In this document: piece after piece, positions 35,881 to 45,662 of the stretch
Layout: every line of letters begins with the position of its first letter
Numbering within the stretch: position 1 is the stretch's first letter
Assembly (NCBI RefSeq): GCF_008638345.1
Contig: NZ_VTVA01000009.1
Coordinates: 124,001-188,000, forward strand
Length of the DNA stretch: 64,000 nucleotides
Source: Pseudomonas saliphila
GTDB lineage: Bacteria > Pseudomonadota > Gammaproteobacteria > Pseudomonadales > Pseudomonadaceae
Direction: 5' to 3'
Made by a program: the position numbers and the translations under genes
Notes under the pieces: generated by a model
The model's database searches: none
What the model was told of the DNA's origin: nothing
The model's input: only the letters and a program-made list of their open reading frames with translations

Positions 35881-37167
35881 TTACTCGCGCCCGAACAGAG
35901 CCTTGACGAACTCCGGCGCGGTAAAGGGTCGCAGATCATCAATCTTCTCGCCGACACCAATAAAGCGAATCGGCAGGCCGAACTGCTTCGCCAGGGCGAA
36001 AATCACGCCACCCTTGGCGGTCCCGTCGAGCTTGGTCAGGACCAGACCGGTCAACCCCACCGCCTGATCGAACAATTTGGTCTGGGAAATCGCGTTCTGA
36101 CCGGTGCCCGCATCCAGCACCAGCAGCACTTCGTGCGGCGCTTCGTCGTCCAGTTTGGTCAGTACCCGTTTGACCTTCTTCAACTCATCCATGAGGTGAT
36201 CCTTGTTATGCAGACGGCCGGCGGTATCGGCGATCAACACATCGACCCCGCGCGCCTTGGCTGCCTGCAAGGCATCGAATATCACCGAAGCCGAGTCGGC
36301 GCCGGTATGCTGCGCGACGACCGGAATCTGGTTGCGCTCGCCCCACACCTGCAATTGTTCCACCGCTGCCGCGCGGAAGGTATCGCCCGCCGCCAGCATG
36401 ACCTGTTTGCCCTCGCCCTGCAGCCGCTTGGCCAGCTTGCCGATGGTGGTGGTCTTGCCGACACCGTTGACGCCGGCCACCAGAATCACGAAGGGTTTCT
36501 TGTCCGGCGCGATAACCATGGGCTTGGCCACATCACTCAGCAGGCTTTCCAGCTCACCCTGCAGCGCGGCATAAAGCGCCTTGCGGTTGTTTACCTGGCG
36601 CCGGCTGACACGCTGTTGCAGCGATTCCATGATCAGGGTGGTGGCTTCGATACCAACATCCGCCAGCAGCAGACGGGTTTCCATGTCCTCCATCAGCTCA
36701 TCGTCGATTTCCTTCTCGCCGAGGAACATGTTGGCCATGCCTTCGCCGAGATTGACGCTGGTCTTGGACAGACCGGCCTTCATTCTGGCGAAGAAGCCCT
36801 TGGGTTCCGCTGCAGGCTTTTCCGGTTCGGGCTCGGGCTTTTCCGACGACTGTTGACCGAGACCAGCAAAGAGCTCGGCCGCCACTTGTCGGGCGGCCTC
36901 ATCCTGACTCGAGGCAATAGGCGTAGCATTGGGCACAGGATCAGGCGTAGAGGAAGGCGTATCCGCTTCGGCAGGTGCAGCCGTTAGCGCGTCGGGCACC
37001 GTCGGTTGCTCGACCGGCTCGGCGACGGGCTCGCTGGCAGCAGGCGGTGGCGTCGGCTCGGACTTGCGCCGCGCCCAGCCGAACAGACCCTTCTTTTCGG
37101 GCTTGGCCGGTTCGTTCTCCGGGCGCTTGGAATCCGATTTATCTGACTTGTCTTTTGAACCAAACAT
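35881..37167 (-). CDS. ftsY: Signal recognition particle receptor FtsY
   Basis: A 428-residue SRP-family GTPase that docks ribosome-nascent-chain complexes to the membrane. A long, charged and Pro/Ala-rich N-terminal A domain (about 1-115) precedes the N domain and the G domain. G1 is GVNGVGKTT near residue 231, and DTAGR and TKLDG follow. The N-terminal extension is typical of gammaproteobacterial FtsY. It is the first gene of the ftsYEX operon and divergent from an M16 peptidase gene. Confidence 0.96.
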   Translation of the reverse strand: MFGSKDKSDKSDSKRPENEPAKPEKKGLFGWARRKSEPTPPPAASEPVAEPVEQPTVPDALTAAPAEADTPSSTPDPVPNATPIASSQDEAARQVAAELFAGLGQQSSEKPEPEPEKPAAEPKGFFARMKAGLSKTSVNLGEGMANMFLGEKEIDDELMEDMETRLLLADVGIEATTLIMESLQQRVSRRQVNNRKALYAALQGELESLLSDVAKPMVIAPDKKPFVILVAGVNGVGKTTTIGKLAKRLQGEGKQVMLAAGDTFRAAAVEQLQVWGERNQIPVVAQHTGADSASVIFDALQAAKARGVDVLIADTAGRLHNKDHLMDELKKVKRVLTKLDDEAPHEVLLVLDAGTGQNAISQTKLFDQAVGLTGLVLTKLDGTAKGGVIFALAKQFGLPIRFIGVGEKIDDLRPFTAPEFVKALFGRE

Positions 37168-37290
37168 TTACGATCACTATCAGAGTCTGGCGACGCTGTT
37201 TGGCCGCCACGTTGTAGGTTGGGTTATCCTACCCCACTTCCGCCACAGGCGGTATGACCGTCGTCCCTCCAAGACTACCCAGGATCATCC

Positions 37291-38652
37291 ATGTCGCGCC
37301 TTCTGCATCCATTTTCATTCCTGCTGCTGACGCTGGGCCTGTCCGGTCTCGGCCAGGCCCAGGAACAGCGTCAGACTACCCACGAATTCAGCCTCGACAA
37401 TGGCCTCAAGGTGATAGTGCGAGAGGATCACCGCGCGCCGGTGGTGGTGTCACAGCTCTGGTACAAGGTTGGCAGCAGCCAGGAGCCGCCGGGCAAGACC
37501 GGCATGACCCATGCGCTGGAACATATGATGTTCAAGGGCAGCGAAAACATTGCGCCGGGCCAGGCCTCGAAAATACTCAGCAGCCTCGGAGCGCAGGAGA
37601 ATGCATTCACCAGTCGCGATTACACCGCCTATTACCAGGTGCTCAGCCGTGACCAGTTGGCCGTTGCGCTGGAGCTCGAAGCGGAGCGGATGCATTTATT
37701 GTCCTTGCCTGAGGATGAAGTCATGCGCGAGATGCAGGTCATCAAGGAAGAGCGCCGGCTGCGGGTCGATGACAACCCCAACAGCCTCGCCTACGAGCGC
37801 TTCATGACTCAGGCGTACATGGCCAGCCCCTATGCGCAACCGGTGATCGGCTGGATGCATGACCTTGACCGCCTGACGGTGGACAACCTGCGCGACTGGT
37901 ATGAACTGCACTACCACCCTGGCAACGCCACCCTGGTCATCGTCGGCGACGTCAAGCTCGACGAAATCCGTGGCCTGGTCGAGCGCTACTTTGGCCCGAT
38001 TCCCGCTGGCCCGGTACCTGAACAGAAAGCCCCGCTGGAATTGCCAGATGGCGGCGAGCGCAGCCTGGTGCTGGAACTGGATGTGCAGCTGCCGAGCCTG
38101 ATCATGGGCTTCAACGTACCCAGCCTGAACACCGCCGAGGCGCCCTGGGAAGCACACGCCTTGCGACTGCTGGAAGCCGTACTGGATGGTGGCTACAGCG
38201 CCCGTCTGGCGAGCCGCCTGGAGCGCGACCAGTCAATCGCCACTTCGGCCTCGGCCAGTTACAGCGCCTTCTCCCGCGGTGATTCGCTGTTCATGCTCAG
38301 CGGCGTGCCCAACGAATCACGGGAGATCAGCCTGGAGCAACTTGAACAGGCGTTGTGGGAACAGATCGAAGAACTGAAAGCCAACCCGCCCAGTGTCGAG
38401 GAGCTGAACCGCGTGCAATCACAACTGATCGCCAGCCTGGTCTATGAACAGGATCAGATCAGCCAGCAAGCCAACCGCATCGGCCAGCTGGAGAGCATCG
38501 GCCTGCCCTGGACCCTGCTCGACAAGGACGTCGAGACCCTCGAAGCCATCACCCCGGAACAGGTCAGCGACGTCGCTCGCCGCTACCTGACCCGTGAGCG
38601 CCTGACCCGCGCCCATGTACTGCCCACCGCCAAGGACAAGGAGACTCGCTGA
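37291..38652 (+). CDS. M16 family zinc metallopeptidase, active subunit
   Basis: A 453-residue exported peptidase with a signal peptide ending GLGQAQ. The inverted zinc motif HALEH (74-78) is intact, with the third ligand Glu in the downstream helix VIKEERR. M16 peptidases of this size act as pairs with an inactive partner, here encoded by the next gene, overlapping by one base (TGATG). The location suggests a periplasmic protease heterodimer. The substrate is unknown. The gene pair next to ftsY and rsmD is a conserved pseudomonad arrangement, from recall. Confidence 0.92.
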   Translation: MSRLLHPFSFLLLTLGLSGLGQAQEQRQTTHEFSLDNGLKVIVREDHRAPVVVSQLWYKVGSSQEPPGKTGMTHALEHMMFKGSENIAPGQASKILSSLGAQENAFTSRDYTAYYQVLSRDQLAVALELEAERMHLLSLPEDEVMREMQVIKEERRLRVDDNPNSLAYERFMTQAYMASPYAQPVIGWMHDLDRLTVDNLRDWYELHYHPGNATLVIVGDVKLDEIRGLVERYFGPIPAGPVPEQKAPLELPDGGERSLVLELDVQLPSLIMGFNVPSLNTAEAPWEAHALRLLEAVLDGGYSARLASRLERDQSIATSASASYSAFSRGDSLFMLSGVPNESREISLEQLEQALWEQIEELKANPPSVEELNRVQSQLIASLVYEQDQISQQANRIGQLESIGLPWTLLDKDVETLEAITPEQVSDVARRYLTRERLTRAHVLPTAKDKETR

Positions 38653-40217
38653 TGGCTACCGCTCATTCACGCAGCACGCTGCGCTGGTTACTCGCTCTGC
38701 TCGTTGTCGCTGCGATCATTGGCATCATGGTGTTCAAGCCCTTTGCAAAGACCCCGTCTGCCGAGGCGGAGACCGCGCCGGCTGGCCTGGTCGCCACCAC
38801 CCATGCAGCGGTTGATACCGATGCGGTCGCCCAGGGCAGCGCTGACGATGAGCCGCTCCCGGACCTCGAATCTCTGAGCAGTCTGGATACGGATAAGCCA
38901 CCGGCCCGGCGCAAACTCGACCTGCAGCACTGGACCACCGAGCAGGGCTCGCGGGTGTACTTCATGCAGGCCGATGAATTGCCGATGCTGGATGTGCAGG
39001 TACTGTTCGCCGGCGGCTCCAGCCGCGACGGCGACCAGCCCGGCCTGGCGACCCTGACCAACGCCATGCTCAACGAAGGTGCTGGTGACAAGGACGCTGG
39101 CGACATCGCCGCAGGCTTTGAGCGGCTGGGCGCGCAGTTCAGCAACAGCTCCCACCGCGACATGGCGCTGACCGGCCTGCGCAGCCTGACCGCGCCGGAC
39201 AAACTGGATCCGGCCCTGGCGTTGTTCGCCGAAGTCGTCAGCAGCCCAAGCTTTCCACAGGACGCATTCGAACGCCTGCGCAATCAGTTGCTGGCCAGCC
39301 TGCGTTATCGCCTGCAGCGGCCGGCAGCCCTGGCCAGTGAAGCCTTCTGGGCCGAACTCTATCCGGAGCATCCCTACGGCAGCTTGCCTGAGGGCACCCC
39401 GGAGAGTTTGCAGCAAATCACGCCTGAGCAACTGCGCGCGTTCCACCAGCAGTTTTACAGCTCGGGCAACGCCGTGATCGCCATGGTCGGCGCAGTAGAC
39501 CGTCAGCAGGCAGAACGCATCGCCCAGCGTTTGGCCGATGCCATGCCCGAAGGCCCCGCGGCAGACAAGACGCCGGTACCGGATCCGGTCGAGCCTGAGC
39601 ACACACATATCGCCTTCGATGCGCAGCAAACGCATATTCTGGTCGGCCAGCGCGGCATCAGCCGTCACGATCCCGACTACGCAGCGCTCTATGTCGGTAA
39701 CGAAATTCTGGGCGGCTCGGGCTTTGGTTCCAGGCTTATGGAAGAAATCCGCGAGAAGCGCGGCCTGTCCTACTCAGTGAGCAGCAGTCTGATTCCGATG
39801 CAGGCGCCCGGCCCGTTCATGATCAGCATGCAGACCCGCGCCGACCAGGTCGATCAGGCGCTGGAAGTGATCAACAACAGTCTGGATGAGTTCATCGAGA
39901 AAGGGCCAAGCGAAGCCGACCTACAACGCGCCAAACGGCAGATCATGGGCCAGTTCCCGCTGAGCACCGCCAGCAATGGCGCGATCGTCGGCCAGTTGGG
40001 CGCCATCGGTTTCTACGACCTGCCGTTGAATCACATGCAGCTGTTCATGGACCGCATCCAGGCGTTGAGCACCGAGCAGATCCGTGAGGCCTTTGCCCGT
40101 CATCTGGACCCGGCCGGCAGGCTGGTGGTGACCGTCGGACCAGTGATCGCGGAACCCGAAACCGATCAGGACGATACCGAAACCGCACCCGATACGCTTG
40201 AGGAAGCAACCCCATGA
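38652..40217 (+). CDS. M16 family peptidase homologue, inactive partner
   Basis: A 521-residue M16 protein with an N-terminal membrane anchor (residues 11-29) and a low-complexity acidic linker to about residue 85. The place of the HxxEH zinc motif carries NAMLNEG (about 137), so it cannot bind catalytic zinc. The R/Y region of inactive subunits, GFGSRLMEEIREKRGLSYSV, is well preserved. It probably completes the substrate chamber of the upstream active subunit. Its end overlaps rsmD by 4 bp (ATGA). Confidence 0.9.
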   Translation: MATAHSRSTLRWLLALLVVAAIIGIMVFKPFAKTPSAEAETAPAGLVATTHAAVDTDAVAQGSADDEPLPDLESLSSLDTDKPPARRKLDLQHWTTEQGSRVYFMQADELPMLDVQVLFAGGSSRDGDQPGLATLTNAMLNEGAGDKDAGDIAAGFERLGAQFSNSSHRDMALTGLRSLTAPDKLDPALALFAEVVSSPSFPQDAFERLRNQLLASLRYRLQRPAALASEAFWAELYPEHPYGSLPEGTPESLQQITPEQLRAFHQQFYSSGNAVIAMVGAVDRQQAERIAQRLADAMPEGPAADKTPVPDPVEPEHTHIAFDAQQTHILVGQRGISRHDPDYAALYVGNEILGGSGFGSRLMEEIREKRGLSYSVSSSLIPMQAPGPFMISMQTRADQVDQALEVINNSLDEFIEKGPSEADLQRAKRQIMGQFPLSTASNGAIVGQLGAIGFYDLPLNHMQLFMDRIQALSTEQIREAFARHLDPAGRLVVTVGPVIAEPETDQDDTETAPDTLEEATP

Positions 40218-40789
40218 GGCAGGACAAGGGACGTCAGAGCCAGCTGCGAATCATTGCCGGAACATGGCGCAGCCGGCGCTTCACTTTCACCGAGCAACCC
40301 GGGCTGCGGCCCACGCCGGACCGGGTGCGGGAAACCCTGTTCAACTGGCTCAGCGGTCAAATCGAAGGCGCGCGCTGCCTGGATCCCTTTGCCGGTAGCG
40401 GCGCGCTGACGCTGGAAGCGCTGTCGCGCGGCGCCCGTTTCGCACTGTGCGCAGACGCCAGCCGCGATGTCGTCGCCACCCTGCGTAGCCATCTGGTCAC
40501 GCTGGAATGCGCGAACGCCGAAGTGCGCCAGCAGGACGCCCTGAGTCTGCTGGCCGGCAGTCCGGAAACGCCCTTTGATGTGGTATTTCTCGACCCGCCG
40601 TTCAAGCAGGACCTGCTGGCACCCGCCTGTGCTGCGGTGGAGGACAACGGCTGGCTGACCGACCAGGCCTGGATCTACACCGAGAGCGAACTGCCCCCGG
40701 ACCGCCAGACAGTGCCGGCGAGCTGGCGGCTACATCGTGAAAAACGCGCCGGACAGGTGTGGTACACACTGTGGCGTCGCCAAGCATAA
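40214..40789 (+). CDS. rsmD: 16S rRNA (guanine966-N2)-methyltransferase RsmD
   Basis: A 191-residue SAM-dependent methyltransferase acting on 30S precursor rRNA. The N-terminal RIIAGTWRSRR and RPTPDRVRETLFNWL are diagnostic, DPFAGSGALTLEALSRGA is the SAM site, and the catalytic motif is FLDPPF (about 126). It is translationally coupled to the M16 genes and probably ends the operon. Confidence 0.95.
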   Translation: MRQDKGRQSQLRIIAGTWRSRRFTFTEQPGLRPTPDRVRETLFNWLSGQIEGARCLDPFAGSGALTLEALSRGARFALCADASRDVVATLRSHLVTLECANAEVRQQDALSLLAGSPETPFDVVFLDPPFKQDLLAPACAAVEDNGWLTDQAWIYTESELPPDRQTVPASWRLHREKRAGQVWYTLWRRQA

Positions 40790-40790
40790 C

Positions 40791-40999
40791 GATGGAATGT
40801 CGAGTTCCACCTCGATAGCGCTACCGCAGGCGGCTCCGCTGCCAAGGTCGGAGCTCGGCAGCCCTTGGAAGGCGAGTACCACGGGGCGCGATCGAACTCG
40901 ACCATAGGCGCCACCGGTCAGCCCGCTCGCCGGGATGGAACCCGGCCCTCCATAAAAACACCTCCCGATGGATTGTCGAGTTCCATCTCGACAAAGCGC
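40791..40999. repeat. Extragenic repeat pair with inverted copy
   Basis: GATGGAATGTCGAGTTCCACC at 40791 recurs as GATGGATTGTCGAGTTCCATC at 40967, each continuing to CTCGA and AGCGC. Both copies can fold (TCGAG/CTCGA). A degenerate inverted copy lies near 40886-40908 (GATCGAACTCGACCA). The array fills most of the 358-bp gap between rsmD and the aldehyde dehydrogenase, which holds no gene. It resembles a REP/BIME-type element. Confidence 0.65.
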
Positions 41000-41147
41000 G
41001 ACCGCCCACCACACCACAGCCCATAATGCCCCCGTGGCGAGACAATACCGGCAATTGACAGATCCGGCCTATTCCTCTAGAACCAGTTCTCTTGAAACAG
41101 TCTTGATCCCCAGCCCGTCGGCCTGCCGACTTTGAAACCGAGATCCC

Positions 41148-42590
41148 ATGGTTGCCGACATTGCCTACCTGCAGCAGCAAGACGATGCCATTTCCGAACT
41201 GAAGGAATTGTTCACCCTGCAACGTGCTGCCTGCCGCGCAGCGCCCAGCGCGGAGCTCGCCCAGCGTATCCGCCAGCTCAGACAGCTCAAGGCCGCGCTG
41301 ATAGCCCAGCAACAGCAACTGATCGACGCGATCAATCAGGATTTCGGGCGCCGCTCCAGCGACGAGACCCGGCTGGCCGAACTGTTGCCGTCGGTGGAAG
41401 GGATCAACTACACCATCAAGCACCTGAGTGACTGGATGAAGCCCTCGCGGCGCAGCGTTGGCCTGGCTTTCCAGCCGGCCACAGCGCGGGTGATCTACCA
41501 GCCACTGGGCGTGGTAGGCATCATCGTGCCCTGGAACTATCCGCTGTATCTCGCCATGGGACCACTGACAGCTGCCCTGGCGGCCGGCAACCGGGCGATG
41601 ATCAAGATGAGCGAGTCGACGCCCGCCACCGCCGCAGCACTTGCCAACCTGCTGGCGACGGTGTTTACCCAGGATCAGGTTGCCGTGGTCTGCGGCGAAA
41701 CCGAGGTCGCCGTGGCCTTTGCCAAGCTGCCGTTTGATCATCTGTTGTTTACCGGCGGCGGAGGCATTGGCCGCCACGTGATGCGCGCCGCAGCAGAAAA
41801 CCTCACGCCGGTAACCCTGGAGCTCGGTGGCAAGTCACCGGCACTCATCTCGACCGATGTGCCAATTGCCGATGCGGCCGAGCGAATCGCCTTCGGCAAG
41901 GGGCTCAACGCCGGCCAGACCTGCGTCGCGCCTGATTACGTACTCTGTCCGCGCGAACGGGTGGCGGAGCTAGTGGAGGCCTTGCGCCAACGCTTCAGCA
42001 AGATGTATCCCACCCTGGCAGCGAACCCGGACTACACGCAGATCATCAATGCGCAGCACTACCAGCGGCTGACGGGTTATCTGAGCGATGCCCTCGACAA
42101 GGGCGCCAGCGTGCATGAGATCAATGCAGCCGGGGAGGATCTCGCTGGAACCCGCGTGTTGGCGCCTACCCTGGTGCTGGGTGTCACCGATGACATGCGG
42201 GTGATGCAGGACGAGATTTTCGGGCCACTGCTACCGATCGTGCCCTATGACAGCCTGGAGCAGGCGCTTGCCTATATCGCCGAGCGACCCACGCCGCTGG
42301 CGCTCTACTACTTCGGCTACGACCGTGCCGAGCAGCAGCGCATCATGACGCAGACCCAGGCCGGCGGCATGTGCATCAACGATACCCTGCTGCATGTAGC
42401 GCAGGATGATCTGCCCTTCGGCGGCAAAGGGCCTTCGGGCATGGGGCAGTATCACGGGCGCGAAGGCTTCCTTACCTTCAGCCAGGCAAAGGGTGTATAT
42501 ATCAAGCAACAGTTCAACGGTGCCCGGCCGATCTATCCACCCTACGGCGGTACGCTATTGAAATGGATCTACCGGCTATTCATTCGATAG
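41148..42590 (+). CDS. Coniferyl aldehyde dehydrogenase-type aldehyde dehydrogenase
   Basis: A 480-residue NAD(P)-dependent aldehyde dehydrogenase. Catalytic Cys lies in NAGQTCVAPDY (about 258), the general-base Glu in LELGGKSPA (about 224), and the oxyanion Asn in VPWNYPLYL. The family resembles CalB coniferyl aldehyde dehydrogenase and class 3 fatty aldehyde dehydrogenases, with a C-terminal hydrophobic/aromatic end (LLKWIYRLFIR) that may touch the membrane. It precedes the Tat protein and GMC oxidoreductase genes, suggesting a joint alcohol-to-acid oxidation route. Confidence 0.88.
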   Translation: MVADIAYLQQQDDAISELKELFTLQRAACRAAPSAELAQRIRQLRQLKAALIAQQQQLIDAINQDFGRRSSDETRLAELLPSVEGINYTIKHLSDWMKPSRRSVGLAFQPATARVIYQPLGVVGIIVPWNYPLYLAMGPLTAALAAGNRAMIKMSESTPATAAALANLLATVFTQDQVAVVCGETEVAVAFAKLPFDHLLFTGGGGIGRHVMRAAAENLTPVTLELGGKSPALISTDVPIADAAERIAFGKGLNAGQTCVAPDYVLCPRERVAELVEALRQRFSKMYPTLAANPDYTQIINAQHYQRLTGYLSDALDKGASVHEINAAGEDLAGTRVLAPTLVLGVTDDMRVMQDEIFGPLLPIVPYDSLEQALAYIAERPTPLALYYFGYDRAEQQRIMTQTQAGGMCINDTLLHVAQDDLPFGGKGPSGMGQYHGREGFLTFSQAKGVYIKQQFNGARPIYPPYGGTLLKWIYRLFIR

Positions 42591-42636
42591 CAGGGATTGA
42601 GCCCGTACCACCGCGCACCTGAAAGGAGGGGAAAGG

Positions 42637-43164
42637 ATGACCCGCCCGATCCAGCTTAACCGCCGGGATCTGTTAAAACTCGGCGTCGGCGCGAGTATCG
42701 CGCTCTCGACGGCGGGGCTCGTCGCCACTATGAGCGGCGCCACGCCAGACCAGCCGCACGCCGGCATGAAGGTGTTGCGCAGCACGGATATGCCGGTGCT
42801 GGCAGCTCTCTTTCCAGCCTTTGTCGGCCCGCATTCAATGCTGGATGCCCCCGCGATCCAGGCATCCATCCGCCAACTGGACTTCACCCTGGCGCATAGC
42901 TCAACGCAGACACAGAAAGATGTCCTGCAGTTGCTGGGCCTGCTCAGCTTCGCCGCGACCCGCGGTCCGCTGACCGGCATCTGGGGCGCGATCGAGCAGG
43001 CCAGCCCGGCGCAGATGGATGCGCTCCTGCTGCGTTGGCGCGATAGTCGGCTGGACATGCTGCGCCAAGGGTATAAGGCCCTGGGACAGTTACTGTTGAT
43101 GAGCTGGTATGCGCTGCCCCAGTCCTGGGAAGCTGCCGGCTATCCCGGTCCGCCGGTCATCTGA
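42637..43164 (+). CDS. Tat-signal small subunit paired with GMC oxidoreductase
   Basis: A 175-residue protein starting with a twin-arginine leader (NRRDLLKLG at 8-16, then a hydrophobic stretch to about 38). The rest is helical, with no cofactor motif. Its position 21 bp before a GMC flavoprotein without leader resembles the gluconate 2-dehydrogenase subunit 3 arrangement, in which the small Tat-bearing subunit carries the flavoprotein to the periplasm. I see no cytochrome c partner nearby. AGGAGGGG precedes the start. Confidence 0.78.
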   Translation: MTRPIQLNRRDLLKLGVGASIALSTAGLVATMSGATPDQPHAGMKVLRSTDMPVLAALFPAFVGPHSMLDAPAIQASIRQLDFTLAHSSTQTQKDVLQLLGLLSFAATRGPLTGIWGAIEQASPAQMDALLLRWRDSRLDMLRQGYKALGQLLLMSWYALPQSWEAAGYPGPPVI

Positions 43165-43185
43165 CACATCAAAGGGACATGAGCG

Positions 43186-44832
43186 ATGCCAGTAACAGAC
43201 GTATTCTTACAAGGAATTGAACAGGGCTGGGACGTACTGGACGCAAGCACCTTCGAGCACGACCGCACCTTCGAGGCCGATGTGGTGATCATCGGCACCG
43301 GCGCGGGCGGCGGAACCAGCGCGGAAATTCTCGCCGAGGCCGGGTTCAAGGTGTTGCTGATCGAAGAAGGCGCATTACGGACCTCCAGTGACTTCAAGAA
43401 TGATGAAGCCATCGGCTACGCTCAGCTGTATCAGGAGGGTTCGGCGCGCGCGAGCAAGGACGGCGGCATCGGCATTCTGCAGGGGCGTACGGTGGGCGGC
43501 AGCACAACGGTAAACTGGACCAGCAGCTTTCGCACCCCCGACCAGACATTGGCGCACTGGAATACGGAACATGGCGTGTCGGGTATCGATAGCGCCAGCA
43601 TGGCGCCGTGGTTCGAGCGCATGGAGCAGCGCCTGGGTGTCGCGCCCTGGGCCGAATCGCCCAACGCGAACAACGATGTGATCCGCAGCGGCTGCGACAA
43701 GCTCGGCTGGCATCAGGCCGTCATCCCGCGCAACGTGCGCGGCTGCTGGAACCTGGGTTACTGCGGCATGGGCTGCCCGACCAATGCCAAGCAATCGATG
43801 CTGGTGACCACCCTTCCCGCCGCACTGAAGTGCGGCGCCACCCTGATTCACCGTGCCCGCGCCGAACGACTACTGATCGAGGGAGGTCGCGTTATCGGTG
43901 TGCACTGCCGAGCAATGAACGCCGAGCTGACCCGCGCCGACGGCCAGCGCATCGAAGTGCGCGGTACGCATACTGTGCTCGCTGGCGGCGCGATCAACAG
44001 CCCGGCGCTGCTGTTGCGGTCCCAGGCACCGGACCCGCACAACCTGGCCGGCAAGCGTACCTTCCTGCATCCAGTCAATTTCAGCACGGCGCAATTCGAC
44101 AAGCCCATCAATGGCTTTTATGGCGCGCCGCAATCGGTGTATTCCGACCAGTTCCAGTGGCAAGACGGCGCGAGCGGGCCGATGGGTTTCAAGCTGGAAG
44201 TCCCGCCGATGCAACCCAGCATCACCTCCGCCCTGCTCGGTGGCCACGGCCCAACCAACCTGCAGCGCATGCACAAGCTGTCCCACAGCAACATGATATT
44301 GGCGCTGCTGCGCGACGGCTTCCACGAGCAGAGCCCGGGCGGCACGGTCATGCTGCGCGACGACGGCACCCCGGTGCTGGATTACCCGCTCAATGATTAC
44401 CTCTGGGACGGTACGCGTCGGGCCTATCTGGCCATGGGCGAAATCCAGTTCGCTGCGGGCGCTAGCGTCGTAGCGCCGGTGCATAGTCGCGGCGAATACA
44501 GCAGCAGCTGGGCTGCATACCGGCAGCAGGTCGAAGCCTTGCGCTATGTGATCCACGACGTGCGCCTGGCCAGCGCCCACGTCATGGGCGGCTGTCCGAT
44601 GGGCGAAGACCCCTCCCAATCAGTCGCCAACAGTCGCGGCCAGCATCATCAGCTGGAAAACCTGTCGATATTCGACGGATCGCTGTTTCCGACCAGTGTC
44701 GGCGCCAACCCGCAGCTGTCGGTATATGCACTGACAGCACGCCTGGCAACGCAGTTGGCAGAGCAGTTAAGCCGGGGCGCCAGCTCGATCGCAACAGAGC
44801 AGGCGAGCAGCACAACGGTTGGCCGCGGATAA
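43186..44832 (+). CDS. GMC family FAD-dependent alcohol oxidoreductase
   Basis: A 548-residue flavoprotein. The FAD-binding fingerprint GTGAGGGTSAEILAEAG is near residue 37, TVGGSTTVNW marks the GMC signature 1, and the active-site His is in AHVMGGCPMGED (about 465), followed by the C-terminal ADP-binding segment with GANPQLSVYA. It probably oxidises an alcohol, as in long-chain alcohol or glucose/gluconate-type dehydrogenases. With no signal peptide of its own, it may be exported with the Tat subunit encoded upstream. The aldehyde dehydrogenase two genes before could take its product. Confidence 0.9.
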   Translation: MPVTDVFLQGIEQGWDVLDASTFEHDRTFEADVVIIGTGAGGGTSAEILAEAGFKVLLIEEGALRTSSDFKNDEAIGYAQLYQEGSARASKDGGIGILQGRTVGGSTTVNWTSSFRTPDQTLAHWNTEHGVSGIDSASMAPWFERMEQRLGVAPWAESPNANNDVIRSGCDKLGWHQAVIPRNVRGCWNLGYCGMGCPTNAKQSMLVTTLPAALKCGATLIHRARAERLLIEGGRVIGVHCRAMNAELTRADGQRIEVRGTHTVLAGGAINSPALLLRSQAPDPHNLAGKRTFLHPVNFSTAQFDKPINGFYGAPQSVYSDQFQWQDGASGPMGFKLEVPPMQPSITSALLGGHGPTNLQRMHKLSHSNMILALLRDGFHEQSPGGTVMLRDDGTPVLDYPLNDYLWDGTRRAYLAMGEIQFAAGASVVAPVHSRGEYSSSWAAYRQQVEALRYVIHDVRLASAHVMGGCPMGEDPSQSVANSRGQHHQLENLSIFDGSLFPTSVGANPQLSVYALTARLATQLAEQLSRGASSIATEQASSTTVGRG

Positions 44833-44878
44833 GCATTGAGCTACCATTTGCCCCTTCTAGCACTCATGAAAAGGCTAA

Positions 44879-45658
<780 letters not shown>

Positions 45659-45662
45659 GCCC

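Noticed and set aside
35611-36987. 458-codon plus-strand open frame opposite ftsY
   Set aside because: Antisense to the GTPase domain of ftsY; no recognisable features.
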